Origin: Bog-756 sp963718405
Lineage (GTDB): Bacteria > Actinomycetota > Acidimicrobiia > Acidimicrobiales > RAAP-2
NCBI GenBank assembly: GCA_963718405.1
Contig: CAVQYZ010000002.1
Span: forward strand, 496,001 to 560,000
Reading direction: 5' to 3'
DNA length: 64,000 bases
Shown: positions 40,487-49,587 of the stretch, piece after piece
Layout of the letters: each line of letters begins with the position of its first letter
How positions within the stretch are numbered: the first letter of the stretch is position 1
The notes under the pieces: model-generated
Told to the model about the DNA's origin: nothing
What the model saw: only the letters and a program-made list of their open reading frames with translations
The model's database searches: none
Program-made: the position numbers and the translations under genes

Positions 40487-41307
40487 CCGACACAACGAGG
40501 GCCACGAACGAGACCGTGCCCCCTCTCCCCTCACCGCCTGCCGGCCACGGGCTCCTCACCGGCAAGGTCGTGGTCATCACGGCGGCGGCGGGCACCGGCA
40601 TCGGGTTCGCCACCGCCCAGCGGTGCGTGCAGGAGGGGGCCACGGTAGTGATCTCCGACGCTCACGAGCGCCGGTTGGGCGAGGCGGCCGAGGCCCTGGC
40701 CGCCCTCCCCGAGCTGAACGGCGAGGCTCCCCTGGCCGTCCCGTGCAACGTGACCGACGAGGGCCAGGTCCAGCGGCTCTATGACGCCGCCGTCGAGCGG
40801 CACGGACGGTTCGACGTGGCCGTCAACAATGCCGGCCTGGGCGGGCAGGTCGATGTGGTGGACATGACCGACGACCAGTGGTCCCTGGTGCTCGACATCA
40901 CCCTGACCGGGACGTTCCGGTGCACCCGGGCCGCCCTCCGCCATCTCTACGCCCGCGGCGAGGGTGGGGTCATCGTCAACAACGCCTCGGTGCTGGGTTG
41001 GCGGGCCCAGGCCGGCCAGGCCCACTACGCCGCGGCCAAGGCCGGGGTGATGGCGCTGACCCGCTGCAGCGCGGTCGAGGCCGCTCCCCACAACGTCCGC
41101 ATCAACGCCGTCTCCCCGAGCCTGGCGGTCCATCCCTTCCTCAACAAGGTCATGCCCGACGAGGAGCTGGCCGAACTGGCCCGACGGGAGGTGTTCGGGC
41201 GCGGCGCCGAGGTTTGGGAGGTGGCCAACGTCATCACCTTTTTGGCCAGCGAGTACGCCACCTTCATGACCGGCGAGGTGGTCTCGGTCAGTAGCCAGCA
41301 CCCCTGA
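40483..41307 (+). CDS. Short-chain dehydrogenase/reductase
   Basis: A 274-residue SDR. Cofactor motif TAAAGTGIGFATA (residues about 34-46, a TGxxxGIG variant), DVAVNNAGLGG, and the catalytic Ser and YxxxK in NNASVLGWRAQAGQAHYAAAK. The C-terminal end (MTGEVVSVSSQHP) is shorter than the usual VDGG terminus, where MTG..V.VDGG is expected. An N-terminal 25-residue extension precedes the Rossmann fold. Overlap with the acyl-CoA dehydrogenase suggests a joint pathway step such as hydroxyacyl-CoA oxidation or a ring ketone reduction. Confidence 0.92.
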   Translation: MTDTTRATNETVPPLPSPPAGHGLLTGKVVVITAAAGTGIGFATAQRCVQEGATVVISDAHERRLGEAAEALAALPELNGEAPLAVPCNVTDEGQVQRLYDAAVERHGRFDVAVNNAGLGGQVDVVDMTDDQWSLVLDITLTGTFRCTRAALRHLYARGEGGVIVNNASVLGWRAQAGQAHYAAAKAGVMALTRCSAVEAAPHNVRINAVSPSLAVHPFLNKVMPDEELAELARREVFGRGAEVWEVANVITFLASEYATFMTGEVVSVSSQHP

Positions 41308-41397
41308 GCCGCCGGGCCGGGGCGGCACCCGGCCAGCTGGGGCGGTCACCGGTCATCCGGGCGCCGTCGGCCCAGTCGACCGGGCAGGGCGATGCAC

Positions 41398-41403
41398 TAC
41401 CCT
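41398..41403 (+). promoter_or_regulatory. -10 box for the FadD-type gene
   Basis: TACCCT followed by 6 nt and GTG 41410. The ATG at 41392 lies in this box and would not be transcribed if the start is leaderless. Confidence 0.5.
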
Positions 41404-41409
41404 GACGGA

Positions 41410-43080
41410 GTGTCAGATGTGACTGATCCGCGAGGGGATCTGCAGTGGGGGACCATCCCCAGCCTGGTGGAGGATGCCGCGGCCCGCTTCGGCCAGTCCG
41501 AGGCCATCGTCGATGTGCACGGGCCGGCCGGGACCACCGTCCGGCTGACCTTCGACCAGCTGGCCGACGCCGTGGCCTCGGCCACCCGGGCCATCGTGGC
41601 CAACGGGATCGACCGGGGCGACCGGGTGGCCATCTGGGCGCCCAACTGCGCCGAGTGGGTGATCGCGGCTCTGGGGGCGGTGGGGGCGGGGGCGTTGCTG
41701 GTTCCCCTCAACACCCGGTTCAAGGGAGCCGAGGCGGCCTACATCCTGCGTCAGTCAGGGGCCCGCATGCTCTTCACTGTCGACGGGTTCCTGGGCAACG
41801 ACTATCCGGCCCTGCTGGACCAGGCCGTGGCGGCCGGGGACAAGGTGCCCGAACTGGAACGGGTGGTGATCCTCCGCACCGGCGACGGCACCCAGAAGCG
41901 GACCACGGCGAAAGGGGATCCCGTGGTGGGGTGGGAGGTCTTCCTCCAAGAGGGTGGCGCCTGCTCCGCCGACGTGGCCGCCGGCCGCACGGCGTCCATC
42001 ACCGCCGGGGACCTCTCGGACCTGGTGTTCACCTCGGGGACCACCGGACGGCCCAAAGGGGCCATGTCCACCCACGGCCAGACCCTCCGGACCTTTGCCA
42101 CCTGGGCCGAAGTGGTGGGGCTGCGTCGCGGTGACCGGTACCTGATCGTCAACCCCTTCTTCCACACCTTCGGGTACAAGGCCGGCATCCTGGCCTGCCT
42201 GATGGCCGGGGCCACCATGTTCCCCGAGCCCATCTTCGACGTCGACCTGGTGGTGCAGCGGGTCGAGGCCGAAGGGATCTCGGTGCTGCCCGGACCACCC
42301 ACCATCTTCCAGACCATCCTCGACCATCCCGACCGCAAGGGATTCGACCTCTCGACCCTGCGCCTGGTGGTGACCGGAGCCGCCGTGGTCCCGGTGGAGT
42401 TGGTGCGGGGGCTGTGGGACGACCTCGGGGTGGAGACCGTGCTCACCGCCTACGGCCTGACCGAGGCCACCGGAACGGTGACCATGTGCCGGCGGGGGGA
42501 CTCGGCCGAGGTCATCGCCGGCACCTCGGGGCGGGCCATCCCCGACGTCGACGTCCGGATCGTGGGCACCGACGGCATCGGGGTGCCGCGGGGCGAGGCC
42601 GGCGAGATCGTGGTGCGGGGCTACAACGTCATGCGGGGGTACTTCAACGACGCCGAGGCCACCGACGAGGCCATCGACATCGAGGGATGGCTGCACACCG
42701 GGGACGTGGGCACCATGGACGAGGCCGGCAACGTCACCATCACCGACCGACTGAAGGACATGTACGTGAGCGGCGGGTTCAACGTCTACCCGGCTGAGGT
42801 GGAGGCGGTGCTCCGGCTCCACCCGGGGGTGGCCCAGGTGGCGGTGGTGGGGGTGCCCGACCGGCGCCTCGGCGAGACGGGACTGGCCGTGGTGGTGCCG
42901 GCCGCCGGGGGCGGGACCGATGACCTCCAGGAAGGACTCCTCGGGTGGGCCAAGGAGCGCCTGGCCAACTACAAGGTGCCCCGCCGGGTGGTGACGGTGG
43001 AGTCGTTACCGGTCAATGCCAGCGCCAAGGTGCTCAAGCGGGAGCTCCGGGAGCAGTACGCCGAGTCACCGCCGGCGTGA
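41410..43080 (+). CDS. Acyl-CoA synthetase, FadD3-like
   Basis: GTG 41410 (leaderless) gives 556 residues; ATG 41392 adds six. ANL motifs: DLVFTSGTTGRPKGAMSTHG (A3), FHTFGYKAGIL, TAYGLTEATGTVTMCRRGD, GWLHTGDVGTMDEAGNVTITDR, MYVSGGFNVYPAEVE and the catalytic Lys region VNASAKVLKRELRE. Overall it resembles the FadD3 group, which activates the HIP acid left after steroid ring breakage, and medium-length acids. That link is supported by neighbours (dehydrogenases, P450, thiolase) but not by a diagnostic residue. It is transcribed from its own promoter. Confidence 0.9.
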   Translation: MSDVTDPRGDLQWGTIPSLVEDAAARFGQSEAIVDVHGPAGTTVRLTFDQLADAVASATRAIVANGIDRGDRVAIWAPNCAEWVIAALGAVGAGALLVPLNTRFKGAEAAYILRQSGARMLFTVDGFLGNDYPALLDQAVAAGDKVPELERVVILRTGDGTQKRTTAKGDPVVGWEVFLQEGGACSADVAAGRTASITAGDLSDLVFTSGTTGRPKGAMSTHGQTLRTFATWAEVVGLRRGDRYLIVNPFFHTFGYKAGILACLMAGATMFPEPIFDVDLVVQRVEAEGISVLPGPPTIFQTILDHPDRKGFDLSTLRLVVTGAAVVPVELVRGLWDDLGVETVLTAYGLTEATGTVTMCRRGDSAEVIAGTSGRAIPDVDVRIVGTDGIGVPRGEAGEIVVRGYNVMRGYFNDAEATDEAIDIEGWLHTGDVGTMDEAGNVTITDRLKDMYVSGGFNVYPAEVEAVLRLHPGVAQVAVVGVPDRRLGETGLAVVVPAAGGGTDDLQEGLLGWAKERLANYKVPRRVVTVESLPVNASAKVLKRELREQYAESPPA

Positions 43081-43278
43081 CGGCCATCCGACGGCCCGGA
43101 CCGGGGCCGTGACCGGGACCGGGACCGACGTCCCGACCGGTACCATCCCAGCGGTCAGCCCACCGGTTGACCGTCCGGTTCGTCCGGCCGCCGGGTCGGC
43201 CCGACCAACCGTCCGTGACAGAGTCAGTTCGCCACACCAGTCCGAACAGCAGCGAGAGAGCCAAGAGGGAGGGGTGCC

Positions 43279-44385
43279 ATGCGAGGCATCGTGTTCACCG
43301 GTGACGACGTAGAGGTCACCGACCAGTTGAGCGTGGGGGATCCCGGGCCGACCGAGGTCCGGGTGGCCATCGGGGCCGCCGGGGTCTGCCACAGCGATCT
43401 CTCGGTCATCAACGGGACCATCCCGTGGAAGGCACCGTCGGTGCTGGGCCACGAGGGTGCCGGAGTGGTCGAGGCCATCGGCTCCGAGGTCCGCTCGGTG
43501 AAGGTCGGGGACCACGTGGTCATCGCCACCCTCCAGAGCTGTGGCACCTGCCGGGCCTGCAGCACCGGCCATCCGACCTGGTGCGTGAAGACCCTGGGCA
43601 ACGTGGCCCAGCCCTTCACCTTCAAGGGCGAGCCGGCATCGAACTTCGCCGGCACCTCGGTGTTCACCGAGTCGACCATCGTGAAGGAGGTCCAGGCGGT
43701 CAAGATCTCCAAGGACGTGCCCATGACCTCGGCCTGCCTCATCGGCTGCGGAGTCCTGACCGGCGTGGGCTCGGTGTTCAACCGGGCCCGGGTCCAGCCC
43801 GGTGAGACCTCGGCCGTCTTCGGCGTGGGGGGCGTGGGACTGAACGTGATCCAGGGCCTGCGACTGGCCGGGGCCAGCCGGATCATCGCCGTGGACACCC
43901 TGGCCTCCAAGGAGCCACTGGCCCGCCAGTTCGGGGCCACCCACTTCGTGGATGCCTCGTCCACCGACTCGGTGGCCGCCATCCGTGAGATCGTGCCCCC
44001 CGGTCCGGACAAGGTGAGCGGAGCACTCGGTTGGTTCGGTGGGGTCAACTGGTCGTTCGACTGCGTCGGGCACCCGGCCGTGCTGCGCAACGCCCTCGAC
44101 GTCCTCGACTGGGGCGGCAACGCCCTGGCCATCGGCATCCCACCCCAGGGCACCGAGGTGTCCGTGGACGTGAACGCCCTGGCCTATGTGGACCGCGGGC
44201 TGCTCGGCTGCCGTTACGGCTCGGCCCGGCCCCACCACGACATCCCCCTGATGGTGGAGCTGTACCTGTCGGGACAACTGATGCTGGACGAGTTGGTCAC
44301 CGAGCAGCGCCCGCTCGAGGGGTTCCGGGAGATTGTGGAGGACATGGAAGCGGGCAAACTGGCCCGGGGCGTGCTGACCTTCTGA
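43279..44385 (+). CDS. Zinc-dependent alcohol dehydrogenase
   Basis: A 368-residue class III-like MDR enzyme. Catalytic-zinc ligands Cys37 (VCHSD) and His58-Glu59 (GHEGAGVV), structural-zinc cysteines 88, 91, 94 and 102 (CGTCRACSTGHPTWC), and the NAD motif VFGVGGVGLNVIQG. It resembles mycobacterial AdhD and mycothiol-dependent formaldehyde dehydrogenase relatives; a long-chain or steroid alcohol is possible. GGGAGGGG lies 5-6 nt before ATG. It is 198 bp downstream of the FadD gene. It is a self-standing gene with a promoter region containing short GACCGG-rich repeats. Confidence 0.92.
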   Translation: MRGIVFTGDDVEVTDQLSVGDPGPTEVRVAIGAAGVCHSDLSVINGTIPWKAPSVLGHEGAGVVEAIGSEVRSVKVGDHVVIATLQSCGTCRACSTGHPTWCVKTLGNVAQPFTFKGEPASNFAGTSVFTESTIVKEVQAVKISKDVPMTSACLIGCGVLTGVGSVFNRARVQPGETSAVFGVGGVGLNVIQGLRLAGASRIIAVDTLASKEPLARQFGATHFVDASSTDSVAAIREIVPPGPDKVSGALGWFGGVNWSFDCVGHPAVLRNALDVLDWGGNALAIGIPPQGTEVSVDVNALAYVDRGLLGCRYGSARPHHDIPLMVELYLSGQLMLDELVTEQRPLEGFREIVEDMEAGKLARGVLTF

Positions 44386-44494
44386 CCCGACCTCTGAGCG
44401 ACCCGGTCACCGCGGCGGGGCCGGGAAACAGCCCGATCCGGGGCGGCCGGCCCGGGAGTGAAGGGTGGACGGCCCTGTTACAGTCGGCCCCGAT

Positions 44495-46084
44495 ATGACG
44501 GTGCGTCAGATCGAGGGGAAGCTCCAGACGGTGGTGGACGTTCTGCGCGCTGCCGCCGTCGCCAACGCCGACATCGAGGCCTACGTGGAGCCGGCCACCG
44601 GCACCTCCCCCCGGGCCAGCCTGACCTTTGCCGAGTGGGACCGTGCCGCCGACGGCGTGGCGGGGCTGCTGGCCCAGCACGGGGTGACCCGGGGCTCGGT
44701 GGTCTGCCTGATGCTGCCCAGCTCCATCGACTACATGATCGGCTATGCCGCCGCCACCCGACTGGGGGCCATAACCTCGGGCGTGAATCTGCGCCTGGGT
44801 GCGGCTGAGGTCGGGTCGATCCTCGAGCGCACCCATCCGGTGGTGACGGTGATCGATGACGGGGCACCGCGGCCGGCCGGCCCGTGCGGTGACGTCGTCC
44901 ATAGGTCGACGATGAAGGACGCAGACACCGGCCCGCCGCCGTCATCGTGGCCCGAGTTGGAACCGAGCGACCCGGTGGCGGTGGTGTGGACCAGCGGTAC
45001 CACCGGCCTTCCCAAGGGCGCGGTCTTCGACCACGCCTGCCTGCAGGCCGTGGCGGCCGGCACCGACGTGCTGTCCGAGCCCGGGGACCGACGGCTCTCC
45101 CCCTTGCCCTTCGCCCACGTCGGCTCCATGACCCGCACCTGGGATGAGATCGCCAACGGGGTGACCACGGTCATCACCCCCACCCCGTGGAAGGCGGCCG
45201 ATGCCATCCGGATCGTGGCCGAGGAGCGGATCACCGTGGGCCAGGGAGTGCCGACCCAGTGGGCCCTGGTCCTGGCCCACCCGGACCTCGAGGGCGCCGA
45301 CGTCTCCTCGCTCCGGATTGTCGGCACCGGGGCCTCCCGGGTGCCCCCCGAGTTGGTGGCGGCCCTGCGCACCCGATTCGGGGCGCCGGTGGTGGTGCGC
45401 TACACCTCCACCGAGGCCTCCCTGGGTACCGGCACCGTGCCCGGTGACCCCGACGAGGTGGTGGCCAACTCGGTGGGACGCCCGGTGCCGGGTGTGGAGT
45501 TGGCCGTGGTCGACGACGACGGCCGTCCGGTCGGCCCGGGTGAGGTGGGTCGGGTCCGACTGCGTTCGGCTGCGGTGATGCGCGGCTACTGGGGCGGCCC
45601 TCCGGTCGGACCGGGGGCGGCAGGGGTGGTCTACGACCACCAGGCCACCGAGTCGGTGCTGGCGGCCGACGGGTGGCTCACCACCGGGGACTTCGGATCC
45701 CTCGACGAAGGCCGCTGCCTCCATCTGGTGGGACGGGCCAACGAGCTGTACATCCGCGGTGGCTACAACGTCTATCCGGCCGAGGTGGAGCGGGTTCTCG
45801 GGAGCCACCCCTACGTGGCGCAGGTAGCCGTGGTCGGAGCACCCGATCCGGTGCTCGGGGAGATCGGCGTGGCCTTCGTGGTGCCTGCCCCGGACGCCAC
45901 CACCTCGGCGGACCAGCTGTTGGACGACCTCCGGTCGGCGGCCTGCCACTCCCTGGCTGACTACAAGGCGCCCGACCGGGTGGTGGTGGTCGACGCCCTG
46001 CCCCTCACCTCGATGATGAAGGTCGACAAGCGGTCACTGTCCGCCGAGGCGGCGGCGCTCCCGCCGCTGGTGGCGGGCCGGTGA
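44495..46084 (+). CDS. Acyl-CoA synthetase (AMP-forming)
   Basis: From ATG 44495 the product has 529 residues (GTG 44465 would add ten). Motifs: VVWTSGTTGLPKGAVFDH, VVRYTSTEASLGTG in place of the usual YGxTE (A5), GWLTTGDFGSLDEGRCLHLVGR, ELYIRGGYNVYPAEVERVL and the terminal MMKVDKRSLSAE where the catalytic Lys sits. It is typical of actinobacterial steroid/fatty-acid clusters. The TE of the A5 motif is kept as STEAS. TACAGT lies 10 nt before the ATG. Substrate not predictable. Confidence 0.9.
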   Translation: MTVRQIEGKLQTVVDVLRAAAVANADIEAYVEPATGTSPRASLTFAEWDRAADGVAGLLAQHGVTRGSVVCLMLPSSIDYMIGYAAATRLGAITSGVNLRLGAAEVGSILERTHPVVTVIDDGAPRPAGPCGDVVHRSTMKDADTGPPPSSWPELEPSDPVAVVWTSGTTGLPKGAVFDHACLQAVAAGTDVLSEPGDRRLSPLPFAHVGSMTRTWDEIANGVTTVITPTPWKAADAIRIVAEERITVGQGVPTQWALVLAHPDLEGADVSSLRIVGTGASRVPPELVAALRTRFGAPVVVRYTSTEASLGTGTVPGDPDEVVANSVGRPVPGVELAVVDDDGRPVGPGEVGRVRLRSAAVMRGYWGGPPVGPGAAGVVYDHQATESVLAADGWLTTGDFGSLDEGRCLHLVGRANELYIRGGYNVYPAEVERVLGSHPYVAQVAVVGAPDPVLGEIGVAFVVPAPDATTSADQLLDDLRSAACHSLADYKAPDRVVVVDALPLTSMMKVDKRSLSAEAAALPPLVAGR

Positions 46085-46148
46085 CGGGTGGAACGACCAT
46101 GCAGCCAAGGACCGACAGCACCAGACCTACCAATGGAACAGGAGCATC

Positions 46149-47006
46149 ATGACTGGCAGATCGACCCCCGCCTCCGGCGGAGTGACCGACGATCCCATCC
46201 GGATCGGCACCATGCTGTACACCCTGGTGGAACCCCACCGTGGTCATGAGGTGGCCTACAACCGCTGGTACGAGCGGGACCACTTCTACGCCGGATGCCA
46301 GATCGGGGCGTTCAACTTCGCCGGCGCCCGGTTTGTCTCCACCGCCCCGCTGAAGGGCCTGCGCTATCCGAGCGGCCCGGCCGACGGGGCGGTCGAACCG
46401 CTGGTGTCCGATCCCCAGATCGGAACCTATCTGGGCCTGTACTACGTGTTGGACGGCCACCACGACGAGTGGAACCGTTGGGCGGTGGACCAGGTCAACG
46501 CCCTCCATGCTGCCGGACGGATGTTCATGGAACGGGACCACATCCACACCGGGCTCTACCACTACGAATGGGAGGTCCGCCGGGAGGACGACGGGGTGCC
46601 GGCCGAGCTCACCTTGGACCACCGGTTCCCGGGGATGGTCTCGGTGTTCGTCGATCCGGCCGAAGGCGTCACGCCCGAGCAGGTGCGGGCCTGGTACCGG
46701 GACGAGTACCTGCCGGCGGTGCTACCCGGGTCGCCGGCCGCCACCGTGCTGGCCTTCAGTCCGCTGCCCCTGTTGGCCGACGCCCCGGGCGACGTGCCGC
46801 GCTCGGAGTCGGCGGACCGACGGGTGCTGCTCCTGTGGTTCCTGGATGAGAGCCCGTCCGGCTCGTGGGACGCCCTCTTCGCCGGGCAGGGCCAGGCGGT
46901 GGCGGACTCGGGAGTGGGCCATGTGGTCTGGGTATCCCCGTTCATCGGCACCGTGCCCGGCACCGACACCTACACCGACCAGCTGTGGTCGGAGCCGGGC
47001 AGATGA
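46149..47006 (+). CDS. Uncharacterised protein with two ferredoxin-fold (EthD-like) segments
   Basis: A 285-residue soluble protein with no confident family. Two parallel segments are visible: YNRWYERDHFYAGCQIGAF (about 37-55) and VRAWYRDEYLPAVLPGS (about 178-194). Both are of the WYxxE/DH type that begins the dimeric alpha/beta-barrel (EthD/DUF1330-like) fold. Each is preceded by a beta-strand motif (IGTMLYTLVEP, GMVSVFVDP), so the protein looks like a duplicated domain. GGAG precedes the ATG by 5 nt. It overlaps the next acyl-CoA synthetase by 4 bp, tying it to the catabolic pathway. No catalytic residue is recognised. Confidence 0.7.
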   Translation: MTGRSTPASGGVTDDPIRIGTMLYTLVEPHRGHEVAYNRWYERDHFYAGCQIGAFNFAGARFVSTAPLKGLRYPSGPADGAVEPLVSDPQIGTYLGLYYVLDGHHDEWNRWAVDQVNALHAAGRMFMERDHIHTGLYHYEWEVRREDDGVPAELTLDHRFPGMVSVFVDPAEGVTPEQVRAWYRDEYLPAVLPGSPAATVLAFSPLPLLADAPGDVPRSESADRRVLLLWFLDESPSGSWDALFAGQGQAVADSGVGHVVWVSPFIGTVPGTDTYTDQLWSEPGR

Positions 47007-48646
47007 CCGACTTCATCGAGGAGTTGAACCAGCGGACCGCGGCGCGGGGGTGGGTGGCGGCGCCCACCTTGTGGGAGTTGATCGAGCGAAGGGCCGAGGT
47101 GACTCCCGACGCCGTGCTGGCCCATGAGGACACGGGCCACGAGCTGACCTTCGAGGGCTACCGCCAGGCCTGCCTGCGGACCGCGGCGGGCCTGTCCGCC
47201 GGGTACGGGGTCAAGGCCGGCACCGCCGTCAGTTGGGAGCTGCCCACCTGGAACGAGTCGCTGGTGTTGGTGGGAGCGCTGTCGCGCCTGGGGGCCCGGC
47301 AGAATCCCCTCATCCCCATCTACCGGGGACGGGAGGTGGGCTTCATCACCACCCAGAGCGACGCCTCACTCCTCATCGTGCCCACGGTGTACCGGGGCTT
47401 CGACTTCGAGGGCATGGCCCGGGAGGTGGCCGCCGCCCGGCCCGGGCTCCAGGTGCTGGTGGTCGATCGCCAGCTGCCCGACGGGGACCCCGCCGGACTG
47501 CCGCCGGTGGCTTCGGCCCCGAGCCGGGCCGCCCAGGCCCCCATCCGGTGGCTCTTCTATACCTCCGGCACCACCGCTGATCCCAAGGGCGCCCAGCACA
47601 CCGACCTCACGGTGATGGCCTCGGCCCTGGCCATGGCCGAGTGCCTCGACATCGGGCCCGACGACGTCTCGGGCCTGGTGTTCCCCTTCACCCACATCGG
47701 CGGGATCGGGTGGCTGATCGCCGCCCTGTTCACCGGGTGCCGGCTCCTCATCACCGAGTCGTTCGACCCCGTGGCCACGCCGGCCTATCTGGCCGCCAAC
47801 GACGTGACCCTGGCCGGGTCCGGGACCACCTTCCACCTGGCCTACCTGGCCGCCCAGCGGGCCGCCGGCCCCGGCTCCATCTTTCCGGCCATCCGGTCGT
47901 ACCCGGGAGGGGGCGCCCCCAAGCCGCCCCAGCTCCACTACGACCTCAAAGCGGAGATCGGAGGGGTGGGCATCGTCTCGGGCTACGGGCTCACCGAGGC
48001 GCCCATCGTGGTCATGGCCACCACCGAGGATCCCGACGACAAGCTGGCCCAGACGGAAGGGCGGCCCACACCAGGGGTCGAGCTCATCGTGGTGGCCATG
48101 GACGGGTCCCGGGCCGGACCGGGGGAAGAAGGCGAGATCCGGCTCAAGGGCCCTCAGGTCATCCGGGGTTACCTCGATCCCTCGCTGGACGCCGAGGCCT
48201 TCGATGACCAGGGGTACTTCCGCAGTGGCGACCTCGGGACCGTCGACGAGGCCGGGTACGTGACCATCACCGGCCGACTGAAGGACGTGATCATCCGGCA
48301 CGGGGAGAACATCTCGGCCAAGGAGGTCGAGGACCTTCTCTACGCCCATCCCGCCGTGTCCGACGTGGCCGTCATCGGACTGCCCGACCCGAAGACCGGC
48401 GAACGGGCTTGCGCCGTGGTGTCGGTGGCCGGGGGTCAGAGCTTCGATCTCGACGAGATGGTCTCCTACCTCAAGGGCCGCGGGCTCCGGGTCCAGTCCA
48501 TCCCCGAACAGCTCGAACTGGTCGAGACCGTGCCCCGCAACCCGGCCGGCAAGATCCTCAAGCACGCCCTGCGGGAGACCTACGCCCCGGCCCCGTCGTC
48601 GTCATCATCCACGTCATCACCGTCATCGAAAGCGAGGGGCTCATGA
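47003..48646 (+). CDS. Acyl-CoA synthetase (cyclohexanecarboxylate-CoA ligase-like)
   Basis: ATG 47003 overlaps the upstream gene (ATGA) and gives 547 residues. ANL motifs: FYTSGTTADPKGAQHT, VFPFTHIGGIGWLIAAL, VSGYGLTEAPIVVMAT, GYFRSGDLGTVDEAGYVTITGR, VIIRHGENISAKEVEDLL and PRNPAGKILKHALRE. The RHGENISAKEVE motif is typical of FadD13/cyclohexanecarboxylate-CoA ligase types active on alicyclic and branched acids. It ends in a Ser-rich tail (SSSSSTSSPSSKARGS) not expected in the fold. The SDR gene starts within its stop codon. Confidence 0.9.
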   Translation: MTDFIEELNQRTAARGWVAAPTLWELIERRAEVTPDAVLAHEDTGHELTFEGYRQACLRTAAGLSAGYGVKAGTAVSWELPTWNESLVLVGALSRLGARQNPLIPIYRGREVGFITTQSDASLLIVPTVYRGFDFEGMAREVAAARPGLQVLVVDRQLPDGDPAGLPPVASAPSRAAQAPIRWLFYTSGTTADPKGAQHTDLTVMASALAMAECLDIGPDDVSGLVFPFTHIGGIGWLIAALFTGCRLLITESFDPVATPAYLAANDVTLAGSGTTFHLAYLAAQRAAGPGSIFPAIRSYPGGGAPKPPQLHYDLKAEIGGVGIVSGYGLTEAPIVVMATTEDPDDKLAQTEGRPTPGVELIVVAMDGSRAGPGEEGEIRLKGPQVIRGYLDPSLDAEAFDDQGYFRSGDLGTVDEAGYVTITGRLKDVIIRHGENISAKEVEDLLYAHPAVSDVAVIGLPDPKTGERACAVVSVAGGQSFDLDEMVSYLKGRGLRVQSIPEQLELVETVPRNPAGKILKHALRETYAPAPSSSSSTSSPSSKARGS

Positions 48647-49473
48647 GTCCGATCCAGCGGGTCACCCTGGGACAAGGAGGGGAGGAGCACGACGCCGCCG
48701 ACGCCGCCATCTCCTCCTATACCGGCCATCGGTTCGCCGCCAAGGTGGCGGTGGTGACCGGAGCGGGCTCGGGCATCGGGCGCGCCGTGGCGGCGCGGCT
48801 GGCCCGGGAGGGAGCGGCCGTCGCCGCCCTGGACGTGGCAGCTGACAACCTGGAGGCCACGGTGGCGGCTATCACCGCCGACGGGGGAACGGCCCGCGCC
48901 TATCTGTGCGACGTGACCTCGGAGTCGTCGGTCAACGACGCCGTCGACGCTCTGGCCACCGACCTCGGGCCGCCGACGGTGGTGTGCAACGTGGCCGGCA
49001 TCGGGGGCTTCTTCAACACCGTGGACATGCCGCTCGAGCGGTGGGACAAGATCCTGGCCGTCAACCTGACCGGACCGTTCCTGGTCTGCCGGGCCACCCT
49101 TCCCCACCTGCTGGAGCACGGAGGTTCCATCGTCAACGTGGCCTCCAACACCGCGCTCATGGGTCAGTCGTACTCGGCGGCGTACTGTGCCTCCAAGGCC
49201 GGGCTCCTGATGTTCTCGAAGGCCCTGGCGGCCGAGTACCTGTCGAGAGGGGTGCGGGTCAACGTGGTGGCCCCCGGTGGGGTGGACACCCCGTTGATCG
49301 GGACGTTCGAACTGCCCGAAGGAGGGGATTTCAAGGAGTTGACCAAGATCATGACCCCGATGGGGTTCTCGACCCCGGCCGAGATCGCGGCCTCGGTGGC
49401 CTTCATGGCCTCCGACGAGTCGTCGTACACCACCGGTGCCGTGCTCTCGGTAGACGGGGGACTGACCATCTGA
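48643..49473 (+). CDS. Short-chain dehydrogenase/reductase
   Basis: ATG 48643 overlaps the preceding stop (ATGA) and gives 276 residues. VAVVTGAGSGIGRAVAARLA (NAD(P) motif), VVCNVAGIGGFFNT, SIVNVASNTALMGQSYSAAYCASK (Ser-Tyr-Lys) and YTTGAVLSVDGGLTI are classic. The N-terminus carries a 30-residue extension. Probably an alcohol or hydroxyacyl dehydrogenase of the pathway served by the adjacent ligase. Confidence 0.93.
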   Translation: MSPIQRVTLGQGGEEHDAADAAISSYTGHRFAAKVAVVTGAGSGIGRAVAARLAREGAAVAALDVAADNLEATVAAITADGGTARAYLCDVTSESSVNDAVDALATDLGPPTVVCNVAGIGGFFNTVDMPLERWDKILAVNLTGPFLVCRATLPHLLEHGGSIVNVASNTALMGQSYSAAYCASKAGLLMFSKALAAEYLSRGVRVNVVAPGGVDTPLIGTFELPEGGDFKELTKIMTPMGFSTPAEIAASVAFMASDESSYTTGAVLSVDGGLTI

Positions 49474-49587
49474 CCCCGGGGCCCGGGTCACACCGACGGT
49501 CGATCCGAACAGCCGGCATGGCAGAATGGTCGGGGTGACGTCGGCGGCGTCGCCCCGGTCCTGTCAACGGCCCCAGCAAGGAGTTCC

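Noticed and set aside
43081..43278. Clustered GACCGG-type hexamers (about 43085-43145)
   Set aside because: They are irregular, few and in a very G+C-rich intergenic stretch; no true tandem array or CRISPR-like spacing. No CRISPR array was seen anywhere in the window.
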